Below are positions 32,742 through 44,206 of a DNA stretch of 64,000 bases, piece by piece. The stretch's first letter is position 1; each line of letters begins with the position of its first letter. The notes under the pieces were generated by a model. It was not told where the DNA came from. It did no database searches and saw nothing but the letters and a program-made list of their open reading frames with translations. Made by a program: the position numbers and the translations under genes. Location of the stretch: NCBI GenBank assembly GCA_020466095.1, contig CM035808.1, positions 38,662,395 to 38,726,394 on the forward strand. The letters are read 5' to 3'. The DNA is from Chlorops oryzae. Its lineage: Eukaryota; Arthropoda; Insecta; Diptera; Chloropidae.

Positions 32742-33124
32742 GGCTAGGCGCCGACTACTCAATTTTCAGTTGGCCAATTTTAAGTCGTGTGTTTGTGGCA
32801 CACAGAACTATATGAGAGCGCGCCGACATTCCAATTTTTAGTTGACCCAATAAAAAATTTGTGTTTTGCCACAAATTTTAAATTGGCCGATTGTGTTGTG
32901 TTACATACGTTCTTATGGGGCGCCGCACACTACTCAATTGTTAGTGGGCAGTGTTCCATAAACACATGGCACCGAAAAATTTATAAATTATTAAGTAATT
33001 AATTAATAATAAATTAATTGAATTGAAAGTACCCAATTTTAAATTGTATGGTCGGCGCGCAAGTGAACTTTTCCAACTAAAAATTGGCTAACTAAAAATT
33101 GAGTAGTCGGCGCGGCGCCTAGCC
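32742..33124. mobile_element. PIF/Harbinger-like MITE, 383 bp, TTA duplication
   Basis: Ends GGCTAGGCGCCGACTACTCA and TGAGTAGTCGGCGCGGCGCC (then TAGCC) are inverted. TTA lies at 32739-32741 and 33125-33127. A second, interrupted copy starts at 39364. The interior is non-coding. Confidence 0.88.
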
Positions 33125-34164
33125 TTAGTTCTACAAGATAACCACGGCTCGTTACAATATTTTGATGTTGTCAAATACGCGATTGGTATTTAATATGCCT
33201 TGAATGCTGGCTGTCGTATTTTAAAAACATATTTGTTTAGGACAAAAAGTCCATTCCTTTTTGCCTTGTGAAAACTTAGTTCTTTTAATTTTTGTTCATA
33301 TGGGTCGAAATTCGATCCGTTGGGAAGGAGTTCTTTTTTTGCTTTTAATGTTGTATATTAATAGGAATTTGATTTTTTTTTATTATTTTTATAGCATGTA
33401 AAATAGCAACAGTTCATGAATGAAAGAGAAGAATGCATATTGCGCAGGCCCTTTTGCTTGCATGCAAATGTCAAATTAGTTGATGTGTGCCGTCGACATT
33501 TCTCACTAATTTTCTGTAGATGTAAAGAACGGGAATTTTTTTCAGTACGATGTGCCCTCTTTTTGCCCTATACTCTTGCTCAAAATTTTTCCGAACTGCA
33601 TTTTAGTTGAATTTACCTTAAAGTTCCTACTAAACAATATTTATGACTTCAAATTAGAAATAATTACATGCTAAGACTTTGAAGGAAACTAGCCAATGCC
33701 GACACCATACTTAATCTAATTTCAACTGGCTACATAACCAAAGGCTTATCCAGAATTTCCCTGAGCGGGGCGAAGACATAAGTACTTTTTTTTATGTTTG
33801 TTTCAAGATTTTGACGTATGTATGTATGTAAAATGTACTTACTGGGTGTCTCATGCTAGCAAAAGTATCTTTTTATCGCCTGAGAGACGATTCTCTTGTT
33901 TAATTACTTTTCAAAAGGTCTTGCCATGTATATGGCTGGGAAAACAATTGGGGCGATTTGGTGCCTCTTCCTGCTCTTATTTGAATACGGTCATATACAT
34001 AATACTATATAAAGTTATAAAAGAACTATCATACTGTTTAGGTCTAACCTTTTCATCCGATACAATCTTCCAGCTTTGGAACAAGAGAGATAGGGTGCGA
34101 TCGAAGGCGTTCGGGCGAACTCATCGTCAAGCTTAAAAGTAAAAAGAAGCGATAAATCAATTTT

Positions 34165-34408
<244 letters not shown>

Positions 34409-35007
34409 AACGCCTATTCTTATTGACATCCAAGAGATCGCACGAACTCGGTAGCTAATACCGAAAGTCCCGTTAATTAAACTTACAAAGGCAAAGTTTT
34501 AATCATTATTTTCTAAATTTAAGAAGAAGAAAAAATTAAGAACAAGTGAAGTAAGAAAAAAAAAACATCAAAACAGTACTTTGGGAATGTCGATTTCTCA
34601 TTTAAACAGTTTTTCGTTCTCCTTAAGCCATAATAAGTACACACAATATATAAGAACTGACCCCTTCCCATAAATATGTAAAAAAAAAAATTAAATATAT
34701 CTATGCATTTAACAAAAGGCTTAGATTCATGAGTATAACAAAAACTACATGAACATGACCGGAAGGCTGAGACTAACACGACTTTATTTTATTCGCACAA
34801 CATGCGTTATTTTTAGAAAATTGACAATAATTAATTTAGTGGCGCAGAACAGTGGCACTTGCGTCTTGTTTTGGCAAGTTAATTAAAAGGTATGATTAAA
34901 ATTAGCTTGCAGTTTAGTTTCTCGCACTAGACAAATGAAAAGAATGTGAAAATCCGTGGCTGAATGAATAGATTTTTCGTAAAAAAAAAGTACCATTATA
35001 CGAGGCA

Positions 35008-35701
35008 ATGGAAGGAGGTCTTAGTAAGGTAAAGTTTTATTTTTATTTAGGATTTTTCCATTGCTATGTTATGCTTTATCTTAAAGGTCAAATCAGACGC
35101 AAAAAAATGCAAGCAGAAAACGAATAAAAGCTACCAGTGCCAAAAATGTGAGAAAAAGTTCAAAAGCAAATGTGGTCTCAGCCATCACAGCTATGAGCAT
35201 AGCGATAACAAGCATTTCACGTGTACCATTGCGGATTGTGGTCAGGAATTTAAGAATTCAAAACGTCTTTCGGAACACAAACGGCGTACCCATTTTAGCT
35301 ACAATTTCCTTTGCGAAATTTGCGGATATTGCACCCGATTTTATCACAATCTACGTACGCATGCGCTTACGCATAAATCTGACGAAAAACCATTTTGCTG
35401 CGATCGATGTGGCGACTGTTTTGTTTCAATGTCACAATTGAGAGAGCATTCAAGAAAGCACATTGATTCTCAGACAGATTTACCATTGCATCCATATCGC
35501 TGCAATGATTGTCGTGTTAATTTCTCTTCTTCGAAAGCATTTTATCACCATCGAAAACTACATCTGCCTAAAAGCTGTGTTTGCAAATGCTGTGGCGCTG
35601 CCTTTGCTCAATCTTCTGGACTTTCACAGCATTATCGCATACATAAAGCTCAGAAAGAAAGAGGCTTTCCATCCAAAATAATGATCGAAGTATATGAGTG
35701 A
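35008..35701 (+). CDS. C2H2 zinc-finger protein ZF6, apparently lacking the CGE module (211 aa)
   Basis: Six fingers begin CQKCEKKF, CTIADCGQEF (C-x4-C), CEICGYCT, CDRCGDCF, CNDCRVNF and CKCCGAAF. The last two resemble ZF5 and ZF7. The 5' end is uncertain. One model has a seven-codon first exon (35008-35028, MEGGLSK, donor AAG|GTAAAG) joined in phase 0 to 35087; the other starts unspliced at the ATG at 35066 (MLCFILK). Both give 211 aa and identical fingers. Either the CGE exon is lost, or it lies far upstream or outside recognisable form. AATAAA at 35824-35829 supports a real transcript end. Probably a nuclear DNA-binding protein; without the N-terminal module it may act as a competitor of its paralogues (inference). 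Confidence 0.75.
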
Positions 35702-36259
35702 TCACAATGATAATTAATATGATATTGCTCTCATCATTGATTCGTGTTTTGTATTTGAAGCGTAAAAGTTATTAAATTCAAAATTTAGAAGAACACTATA
35801 TAAATATTAAAAAAATTATGTTGAATAAAAATTATAAAAAATGCGATCACTTTTTTTCATTCACTTGTAATAAATTATTATTGATAAAAGTGTATAATTT
35901 CAAATCTTTTAAAAATTCAAATAGATATTAATTTCAATTTAATTATACTTAATCTTATTTAAATTAATCTAAATTTAGTTATATTTATTTTTATTTCAAA
36001 TCTTTTAAACAATTATTTCTAACAACTTCTGCCAGTGCTGTTATTTGTGTTCTAACAGTTTCAATCGGCACGGCCCCAAAATTCCCCCTATCACCAAAAT
36101 TTACCGTTCAAGGCAATGTGTGTAATATTGATTTTTGTGTACCTATTCCAAGAGACGGCAACAAACAAATCAGATGTACACATTTTAGTTGACTGCAAAA
36201 TTTTTCATTTCAATTGAAAAAAACCTATAAAAAAAAAAAAAAATAAATAAATTAACAAA
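35702..36259. other. Short spacer upstream of G-beta-5
   Basis: AT-rich. It contains the ZF6 3' end signals and then about 250 bases that should hold the G-beta-5 promoter. An A-rich run (36230-36255) directly precedes the G-beta-5 ATG. No further gene. Confidence 0.4.
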
Positions 36260-37318
36260 ATGTCTGAGGCAGCCACACCGAATGCCAATGATAAAATGGC
36301 AAGTCTCTTAAAGGAGGCAGAAAATCTTAAAACAAAACTCGAAGAGGAACGCCAAAAATTAAACGATGTCAGTCTATCAACCATAGCAGAGAGATTGGAG
36401 CCAATCGCTTACGTAAACATCAAACCACGGAAAGTGCTAAAGGGCCATCAGGCTAAGGTTCTTTGCACAGATTGGAGTCCCGATAAACGGCATATTATAT
36501 CATCTTCCCAAGATGGGCGTTTAATTGTATGGGATGCCTTTACTACTAACAAAGAACATGCTGTAACAATGCCAACAACATGGATTATGTCTTGCGCATT
36601 TGCTCCGTCGGGAAATTATGTTGCCTGCGGTGGACTCGACAACAAAGTTACCGTTTATCCAATTACAAGCGATCGAAGAAATGGCTGCAAAGAAACGGAC
36701 TGTCGGTACGCACACATCGTATATGTCATGCTGTATTTATCCGAATTCGGACCAGCAGATTTTGACTGGTAGCGGCGATTCAACATGCGCCTTGTGGGAT
36801 GTCGAATCGGGTCAGTTATTGCAGAGCTTTCATGGCCATTCCGGGGATGTGATGGCTATCGATTTAGCACCTAATGAAACGGGTAACACTTTTGTTTCGG
36901 GTAGCTGTGATCGTATGGCATTTATTTGGGATATGCGATCAGGTCATGTTGTGCAGTCATTCGAAGGTCATCAATCGGATGTGAACAGCGTGAAATTCAT
37001 CCTTGTGGAGATGCGATTGCTACCGGCTCTGATGATAGCAGTTGTCGTCTGTTTGATATGCGTGCCGACCGCGAAGTTGCTGTATTTTCAAAGGAAAGCA
37101 TTATATTCGGTGTTAATTCAGTGGATTTTTCAGTCAGTGGACGTTTACTCTTTGCTGGATATAATGACTATACAGTAAATTTGTGGGATACACTTAAATC
37201 GGAGCGCGTTTGTCTTTTATACGGGCACGAGAATAAAGTGTCTTGTGTACAGGTCTCCCCAGATGGAACGGCACTCTCCACCGGCAGCTGGGACTATACA
37301 ATACGTATATGGGCTTAA
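36260..37318 (+). CDS. Gbeta5: G protein subunit beta-5 (WD40), with two compensating 1-base frame breaks
   Basis: WD40 beta-propeller subunit that in animals pairs with the GGL domain of R7-family RGS proteins and modulates G-protein signalling at membranes. Residues about 12-40 form the N-terminal coiled-coil helix ([19 protein letters not shown]). Seven WD repeats follow, with [39 protein letters not shown] and a terminal IRIWA. The MAAKKR insert after the second repeat and overall similarity favour beta-5 over beta-1-type subunits. The frame gains one base near 36674 (after ITSD) and loses one near 36998 (before [12 protein letters not shown]). The roughly 324 bases between are intact in the other frame, so the net length is 352 aa, like human beta-5 (353). 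No intron. AATAAA at 37689-37694. Sequence error is the likeliest cause; a young pseudogene is the alternative. Confidence 0.88.
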
Positions 37319-38170
37319 ATTGTTTTTAGTCATGTAGATAATGTTATTAGTGCAAATGTAGATCACTTACATATATATTCAGTTATTTACGAGAATAGTC
37401 TGGGACCTTCGTATGTATTGTGTTTCGAAAAGTCATTTTCCGATTCCTAAGAAGGAATTGAGTGGCTCATCAAATCAACAAATGATTTAAACTTAAAAAC
37501 GTAGTAAGTGAAATAATCAAGCCAAAAGTGTTTGAAATAGGCTCTCTTATCGAAATGTTTTTTCAAATCTCAACAAGATAATGTGAAATCCAGTGTACAG
37601 CCAAGTTTACGTCTGTTCGTTCACTTGAGATTTGGTAATTTATTATGTGTGTATACATTCTTCAAGTTTTCAAATTTAGTTTTGTTACAATAAAACTGTT
37701 GTTAAAAATCTTAATCATTGACTCAATTTTTGAAAATTTGGCATGAAACCGAAAGAACTATTCTTTGGAAATTTAAAAATGATTTAAATTTATCGAAACG
37801 TTATTTTGAACCAAATATTAAATAGCGCATGATTTTTGTAGTTATTATTCTTTTCTGAGGTACCTACAATTTTCATAAATTACAAGTTGAATTTTTGTAA
37901 GTAATGTATTCCAAATCTTAACTCGAAAATTTTTGTCTTTTAGATTGGTACAATATTTTAGTTTTAAAAAATATGAGGGTCATTGTGTTATTTGTAATAC
38001 AAATTTAAAGTTTAAGAACAAAAATTACAGTACTACGCATCGAATCAGTTCTTAAACTATTTATTAATTCTAAATAACATAGGAAAAATATCAGTTTGAA
38101 TTCATAATAGAGTCGTTAAACAGAATCAATATTTTGAAATAGTAACAAAGGACAGTGAAATTAAGGAATT
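37319..38170. other. Convergent spacer between G-beta-5 and ZF7
   Basis: AT-rich 3' flanks of two convergent genes, with AATAAA at 37689-37694 for G-beta-5 and TTTATT at 38060-38065 for ZF7. I see no other feature. Confidence 0.5.
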
Positions 38171-39236
38171 TCATTTCACCCCAAGCATTATTTTACCACC
38201 AACTTTATGTTTCCGCATGTGTGCTGATAGTCCTGCTGCTTGAGCATAGGTTTTTTCACAAATTGAGCAAGAGAATTTCCTTTCAGCTAGATGCAAAGGC
38301 TTATGGTGGTATAAAGCTTTGGGTCGGGTAAAAGTAGCATTACAAATATCACACCTGTAGCGCCGTTCAGTAGCATGAGAGGCAGCATGTTCCTTAACCA
38401 TCGACATCGAAATAAAGTGCTTCCCACATATTCTGCAAGGAAAGGGTTTCTCCCCTGTATGTGTTCGAACATGAGCAGTAAGAACTGCATTTTTATACGT
38501 TCGATATCCACAAATCTCGCAAACGAAATTCCGTTTGCCAGTATGAATATGCTTATGATTTACGAGTCTTCTATTGCTAATAAAAGCTTTTCCACAACCC
38601 TCAAAATCGCATACAAAACTTCTGCTATTATTATGTATGGCCATATGTTCGCGCAATGTTATCCGCGTTTTATAAGATTTTCCACAATTTGTGCATAGGA
38701 AACCTTTTTTCAATTCGTTATTGTTGTCTTTATCTTCCCCACAAGGCTTTCTTAAATTCTTTATATTTTTTACATCTGTAGAGTTGTGTTCTGCATCTTC
38801 TTGTTTAAGAGGTATCTGAAAAAAATTTACTTATTAACTACAAACAACCAGCATCCAATAATGAATAATTTAATACATTTAAACTGCTTATATCAATATT
38901 ACTTTCCAATGTTTGATTGATTTCGAATTCCGATTTTATTTCGTTAATTGGATTCAAAGCATCTACGCCGTCCTCATCGGGAAAGTCAATATCTGTTGGA
39001 GATAGCTCCGTTACAATGTTGATAGCTTCGAAGCTATTAAATGGAATATTTTCGGTTTTTCTTTCGGGATTTCTCTCACAATGTTTCTCTTCAAAATGAT
39101 CTGCGAAATCCTGGAAATTATAACATTTCTCATCGCAGCTGGTGCAAATTATTGTGAATGATTGATTGTGGTGAAAAATTTCACCACATTTTCCTAAATC
39201 TTGGCATTTATTTTGTTTTTTATTCTTCCTTGGCAT
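38171..39236 (-). CDS. C2H2 zinc-finger protein ZF7 with CGEI module (2 exons, 334 aa)
   Basis: Exon 1 is 39236-38877 (120 codons) and exon 2 38815-38171. The intron is 61 bp and phase 0 (AAT|GTATTA ... TTTCAG|ATA). The donor is weak, but it is the only phase-0 choice I found before the in-frame stop at 38838. Residues 17-52 carry CGEIF, C31-x2-C34 and a His pair. An acidic linker follows. Exon 2 begins IPLKQED, closely like the PLK|ILGEK junction of ZF5. Six fingers start CTNCGKSY, CDFEGCGKAF (C-x4-C), CEICGYRT, CRICGKHF, CDICNATF and CSICEKTY, with TGKRNF and TGEKPF linkers. It is the sister of ZF5 in finger sequence (RPKALYHHKPLH is shared). Likely a nuclear DNA-binding factor; target unknown. 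Confidence 0.88.
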
Positions 39237-39363
39237 TTTTGTTTAAAATTATTCTGAGCGGCTTGTTTAAGTTATCCCTTTTCCACCTTACGGGCTGTCT
39301 CCACGCTCTAGTTTTAGAAGCTTGTACGCTATTTACACGTTCAGGCATTTCGATAATGTCTGA

Positions 39364-40062
39364 GGCTAGGCGCCGACTACACGATTTTCAGTTGGCTAAT
39401 TTTAAGTTGTTTGTTTGTGGCACACAGAACTATATGAGAGCGCGCCGACATTCCAACTTTTAGTTGACCTAATAAAAAATTTGTGTTTTGCCACAAATTT
39501 TAAATTGGTCAATTGTGTTGTGTTAAGGGCCCTTTATACGGTCATATATGTTCGTGGATTTGTTGGGTATGATGAAAAGTATGTGTGTGTAAACGGAAAA
39601 AAAGCAAGTTCTACAACATGCTCGCCGGTTTTCAAAAAATTTTGATTTTTCTGTCGGTGTGACGAACAAGCTTTATAATGTAAATGGCTGCATCATGCAC
39701 ATTTTATATATCTAACATATCGTCGATAATAATTGCTGCAACTAATGCGCGTGCCATATTTTTTCAGTAAAACTTAGAACGAAATGAAGTTTTATGACAT
39801 CTTCGTCCATGTAAACACAATATGTTTTTTTATGACACACTTTGCATCATGCTAAGTTCGTGAACATATATGACCGTATAAAGGGCCCTTTACATACGTT
39901 CTTATGGGGCGCCGCACACTACTCAATTTTTATTTGGTAGTGTTCCATAAACACATGGTACCGAATAATTAATAAAATATTATGTAATTAATTAATAATT
40001 AATTAATTAAATTGTATAGTCGGCGCGCAAGAGCACTTTTCTAACTAAAAAATTTGCCAACG
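39364..40062. mobile_element. Second copy of the GGCTAGGCGCC Harbinger-like MITE, interrupted and truncated
   Basis: Matches 32742-33124 from GGCTAGGCGCCGACTAC onward, including CACACAGAACTATATGAGAG and GGGGCGCCGCACACTACTCA. It sits inside a copy of the palindromic family whose half-end TACACGTT ... CATTTCGATAATG precedes it (39327-39360). It is itself split by 39526-39889. Its right terminus is lost where the 40063-40170 element begins. Confidence 0.8.
39526..39889. mobile_element. 364-bp Harbinger-like MITE nested in another MITE
   Basis: Ends AGGGCCCTTTATACGGTCAT and ATGACCGTATAAAGGGCCCT are perfect inverted repeats. The intact copy at 32.7 kb reads GTTGTGTTACATACG; here the same site reads GTTGTGTTA, then the element, then TTACATACG. 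The empty site proves insertion with a TTA duplication (39523-39525, 39890-39892). Confidence 0.92.
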
Positions 40063-40170
40063 TAGATCGAAATTGAGCAATTTAAAAAAATTTCAAAACA
40101 AATTTGACATTTGAAATTGAGGCAATTTCAATTTTGTTCTGAAATTGAGCAATTTCGATCTACGTGTGGC
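40063..40170. mobile_element. Short palindromic MITE (CGTAGATCGAAATTGAGC ends)
   Basis: Left CGTAGATCGAAATTGAGCAA and right TTGCTCAATTTCGATCTACG (opposite-strand match of AAATTGAGCAATTTCGATCTACG) enclose about 60 bases. A related half-element is at about 7490-7556. Confidence 0.7.
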
Positions 40171-40456
40171 AGGCATATAAATCTGAAATTTATTGAATAA
40201 CATTCCCTTGACTTTTGCTAGTTTTGTTTAATAAAAACATTCGTATTTTTTCCACCGATGCCCCACTGTGCGGTGTTGCCTGGCATCTGTAGTTTTTGAA
40301 AAGGAGTCAAAAAGTTTCTTAAACAAAAATTTATGCAATTGTTAAAACAGGTGACTAACGTCATTTCTCGTCAATCTTCAAAAAACATACGTTTGGTCGT
40401 CCTACTTTTAAATAATTCCAAAGAACAATTTAAAATATTAAAGATTAATTTAAACA

Positions 40457-41585
40457 ATGTCAACAAAGTGCGGAGAAATATATTATCAGCAAAATCAAAA
40501 ATGGTGCTATCTTTGTGTCTTCTGTGGGAAATCCACCCAAAATCATGATGAATTCCAAGAACATTTTGATAAACATTTAAATGAATGTAAAGATATTCAA
40601 GATTTTGTAACGAAAGACGTCAATTATAGTGATCCGCGGAATGAAGTTTTCTGTGGACCACAAATGACTTCTGATGAAAAAACGAATAACGAGGTATGTG
40701 AAATGAAATTAAACAAGCAATTGATATACCTACATAAATATTTATGAAAATCTCTTAGGATTTAGCAATCGGCATTGACGTTAACCATGAAGAAGGCTGT
40801 AAATTAAGCAACTTAGAGATATATGGTGATAGAATAAAAAAAAGAAAGCTTTCCGATGATTCTGAGACTTCATCGAAAAGCAATTGGGATTTCTCTCTTC
40901 CGTCGAGCAATTCAAAACGACCCTATAAGCCACGCAATAAAGCTTTCTTTTGCTCATATTGTAAGCGTAGCTTTGGAAGACGAAATGCATACAACACACA
41001 TCTGAACATACACACAGGTATGCCAATGAACTTCATTGAATGAAGTAAAAATTATCTTGTTGCTATCTTAAAAAAAATTATGTTACAATCTTCTCTTTCG
41101 CAGGTGCCAAGCCACACCAATGTGAAATATGCGGTCGGCAATTCCGCGCTGTAACAACTTTGCAGCGTCATTTGACTACCCATAAGCAACAGAAATTCAT
41201 TTGCAAACATTGTAATAAATCATTTACGCACAGGGTAGCGCTGGTCAGCCATGAAATACGCCATACCCAAAAGCGAAATGAGTCCTGCGATCTATGCGAA
41301 AAAAACTTTTATACATCAAATCAGTTGGACACTCACAAACGACGTGTTCATAATAAGGCAAATGAAATTTTACCTTTTGCATGCGATTTATGTCCTAAAA
41401 GATATCGCAATGCATCAATGTTAAGCACACACAAGTTTAGAAAACATTTAAGAACAGCAAAATATCAGTGCGAAAAATGTGACAAAAAATTTATAGATCT
41501 TCATAGACTTGATGAGCATAAAAATATTCATTTTGATAGTGAGTTTTCTACCCAGTATATAAGTTTGGAAAAGAGCGATTGTTAG
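40457..41585 (+). CDS. C2H2 zinc-finger protein ZF8 with CGEI module (3 exons, 325 aa)
   Basis: Exons 40457-40693, 40759-41017 and 41104-41585. Junctions are phase 0 and 1 (GAG|GTATGT..TTAG|GAT; ACAG|GTATGC..GCAG|GTG). Residues 5-40 are the module in short form (MSTKCGEIY, C20-x2-C23, then His pair), very close to the N-terminus. A linker with a basic stretch (IKKRKL) follows. Six fingers begin CSYCKRSF, CEICGRQF, CKHCNKSF, CDLCEKNF, CDLCPKRY and CEKCDKKF. The first is split from the others by the phase-1 intron, the same position at which ZF3 has its phase-1 intron (after the last His-Thr-Gly of a finger). The fingers are the most divergent of the cluster. No AATAAA was found within 200 bases of the stop. 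Confidence 0.88.
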
Positions 41586-42033
41586 TTGTATTTATTAATA
41601 GGTATATTGAGAATATTGAGTATTCTTGCCAGGAATTCTAACTTCACCTTTCATTTTTTCTTAAGAAATTGTTTAATCTCTTGTATTAGCATTTCAATCG
41701 GACTTTTTTTTATTTCATTTTATTATCATTGATTCGGTCGTCAGTTTGATGCTTTAAATTTCATTCACTTCATACACTCAGGCCTTTAGATATAACCTTC
41801 ATTGATTCAAATCCTCGATTGTTTAAACGTAATGAAATATATACACTCTTCAGTTAATGTTATGTTATGTTATTGAATGTTGATTGGTAGGTTAAGCCTG
41901 AAGCAGTATCCTGATCTGAGTACTAGGGATCGGATTGTCAATTTATAGAAAACCAGTTGAAAACTTTCTTCTTTGTCTTCCCTTTAAATATTACGCAAAT
42001 TTATAAAAATATATTTTTTACAATTTTTGTTCG

Positions 42034-42108
42034 CCTCAGCGAGGGATTTGAACCCGCGATCTTTTGACTCTGAGTCGAGCACTCATCCTGTACGCCACTT
42101 GATGCTAA
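42034..42108 (-). repeat. tRNA-like block (tRNA-derived SINE head)
   Basis: On the minus strand TGGCGTACAGG resembles an RNA polymerase III A box. It is followed after about 35 bases by GGGTTCAAATCCC, a near-perfect B box / T-arm. The region between does not fold into a normal anticodon arm that I can read, and the 3' end lacks a clean acceptor stem. I take it as a SINE head rather than a functional tRNA. A run of GATGATATCACTGATGAT-like words follows at 42180-42260. Confidence 0.6.
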
Positions 42109-42348
42109 CGCTCAACTGACGCCAAAATCTTATTTAAATTTCAGTAGCCAATGAAATTCAAGCGCATGAACAGCATCCCTCCACGATGACATGTCCCCCA
42201 AGGTGTCATCCATGATCCTGTCACCTATATGTCATCGATGATATCACTGATGATTTTGTCATGCAGGAGATAATTTTCCGCTGGGTACATATTTAAAAAA
42301 TATATTTTCTTTAGATATTTTAAATAAGTAAAATTATTTTTTCTTATA

Positions 42349-42855
42349 CAGTGGTCGTCCAATATAACGAACAATCGCTTTTACGAATTCGTGATTTAAC
42401 GAACAGCTTAAAATTTTGCATTGAAGGTTCTATATTACGAACGAAACGAACATTTTGTTCGATATAACGAATTTTTTTTTTTTGCAAGCCAATTCCTTGT
42501 ATTTATGACTATGTAGGCATGCTTGTGTATTCAATTTATGTATGTCGCCGTTATATTGCGTGAAAAACAAGCATCGACACGGCGTTTGTTGGCAAAGAAC
42601 GTTCGGAGTAGAGTAGCCCGGCGACTATGAGTGCAAGCATATTTTCGTATTGTTAGCGTTTAGTTAACGATTGTTAGCAATAACCGATTTTTTTTAAAAC
42701 TAAATCTGTGTAAACGGGTCCTTTTTTTTAATAAATGCTTGTTATTGCCTGAAAATGGAAGATTTTGGTGCAAAATTTACTGTCCAATATAACGAATTTT
42801 TCGAATTTACGAACAAGCCGTGCAACATAAGATTCGTTATATTGGACGACCACTG
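42349..42855. mobile_element. pogo/Tc1-like MITE, 507 bp, TA duplication
   Basis: Ends CAGTGGTCGTCCAATATAAC and GTTATATTGGACGACCACTG are perfect inverted repeats, flanked by TA on both sides. ATAACGAA words recur inside both arms, as in other pogo/Tigger-type non-autonomous elements. No transposase frame. Confidence 0.9.
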
Positions 42856-43671
42856 TAAATATTTTGAATCAATATAATTTCTTTACATGTTTTTTTTGTT
42901 TATTTATATGTTATCAAATTATAATTTTTTCAATACGAGTTTAGTCAAACGCGATTGTGTTGCAGATTCATAACTTTTACAACCGAATGTCGTTTTTTGT
43001 TTTTTTGATGCATTTTATATTATGCACCGATTTTCTAACGTGCGTAATAACATAACAGATATGCCTGATAAAATTTTTATATTTCAGAACTAGTTCAACT
43101 CATAGTTTTGCTGTCATCTTTTTGCTTGGTAGTGGTTTTCAAACGTCATGTTGCTTTTATGCCATAAAAGTGCAGCTTTTAATCGTTGTTTGCCCGCTAA
43201 TAAACATCCTTGGACAGATGCGAGCTGGTATATTGATATACCTCAACTATGTATCAGAAGCCTATTCAATAACTTATTGATATATCTTCTATAGATATCT
43301 CGAGAATTGAGCAATTTATTTATTTTGATTTGACTTGCATTCATAACTTATTATACAACTTTAGATATGTTTCCTTGCATTCATTTTTGAATGTAAAATT
43401 TTGAAATGCTTGACATTTATGAAAATTTAATTATTGCCATAATGCATCTATCGAATTCATTCATTAAAAATCTCATGTTTTAAATTTCGCAAACAAGCTT
43501 TAACTTAGATTATCTACACTATAACAGATTTTTTATACAATTTCTCAAACTAGTATCAATAATATGTTCATTATGATTTTAAAATCGACATCATAATAGG
43601 CTCATTATGATGTCGAATTGCATAAAAACAAATTAAATTTTTTCCAATAAAACCAAAATTTTTAAAATATT

Positions 43672-43879
43672 CAGCCCGATTCTGAATATTCCCCGGGAAT
43701 TTACGTTCTTGAAACTAAAATTCTCCTTTTTTAAATAGATACGGCAAGGAAAACTATGGGTATAGGTCAAATACCCATTCCCCATCAAAATTTATTCCCC
43801 CAAATATTTGAAAAAGTAGAAGTTTACTCTCGAAAAGTTCCCGGGAATTCGTTCCCCGGGAATATTCAGAATCGGACTG
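43672..43879. mobile_element. MITE with CAGCCCGATTCTGAATATTC ends
   Basis: Left CAGCCCGATTCTGAATATTC with CCCGGGAAT inside; right ATTCCCGGGG-type words and GAATATTCAGAATCGGACTG. Inverted over about 28 bases. It ends three bases before the next element begins. Confidence 0.75.
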
Positions 43880-43881
43880 AT

Positions 43882-43981
43882 TAGGTCTGTTCCCATACTG
43901 CTCGAAACTGTCCAAAACTGTCTGATTTTCATAAATTTTTCAAAAAATTTGACAGTTTCGTGGAGTAGGGAAAGAGACCTA
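43882..43981. mobile_element. 100-bp MITE (TAGGTCTGTTCCC ends)
   Basis: Left TAGGTCTGTTCCCATACTGC and right GGAGTAGGGAAAGAGACCTA are imperfect inverted repeats, with CGAAACTGTC and GACAGTTTCG inside. TTA is close to both sides. Confidence 0.7.
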
Positions 43982-44206
43982 TTAATTCAAATACATTTTA
44001 AACGTTTTTAAATATGTAAAATCCGATCCCTACTGAGTACATAAAGCTATAAAATTCAAGAATTGTAAAACAGTTTGAAAGACTGAAAAAAAAAAAAAAA
44101 ATTAAAAAAATAGAATAGAGACAAACGTGAAGTTTGAAATATATATTTTATTCCAAGCTATATTTTTTTAGGCAACATAATTCGTTTATTTGAATCAAAA
44201 TTGGAA

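Larger units (their letters stand above)
39237..40456. other. Divergent spacer between ZF7 and ZF8 packed with nested MITEs
   Basis: Only about 80 bases separate ZF7's ATG from the first transposon sequence. The elements at 39327, 39364, 39526 and 40063 fill most of the rest. About 290 bases (40170-40456) remain as the likely ZF8 5' region. Confidence 0.55.
41925..44032. mobile_element. 2.1-kb hAT-like element with perfect 8-bp duplication, carrying other elements
   Basis: Ends TAGGGATCGGATT and AATCCGATCCCTA are inverted; CTGAGTAC flanks both sides exactly (41917-41924, 44033-44040). Inside are a tRNA-like block (42034-42108), a pogo-like MITE (42349-42855), two small MITEs (43672-43879, 43882-43981) and AT-rich filler. 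I found no transposase frame, so it is non-autonomous and its interior was assembled by later insertions. Confidence 0.85.
41586..44206. other. Convergent spacer between ZF8 and PheRS alpha, mostly one composite transposon
   Basis: 41586-41916 is plain AT-rich 3' flank of ZF8. 41925-44032 is a bounded hAT-like element containing at least four other repeats. TTTATT at 44147-44152 gives the PheRS alpha AATAAA. No gene. Confidence 0.6.

Noticed and set aside
36260..37318. G-beta-5 as a processed retrocopy
   Set aside because: It is intronless and preceded by an A-rich run, but there is no 3' poly(A) remnant or target duplication, and conservation is high. I prefer the real gene with sequence errors.
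42034..42108. Functional tRNA gene on the minus strand
   Set aside because: The B box is excellent, but I cannot pair a normal acceptor stem or anticodon arm, and it lies inside a transposon. A SINE head fits better.
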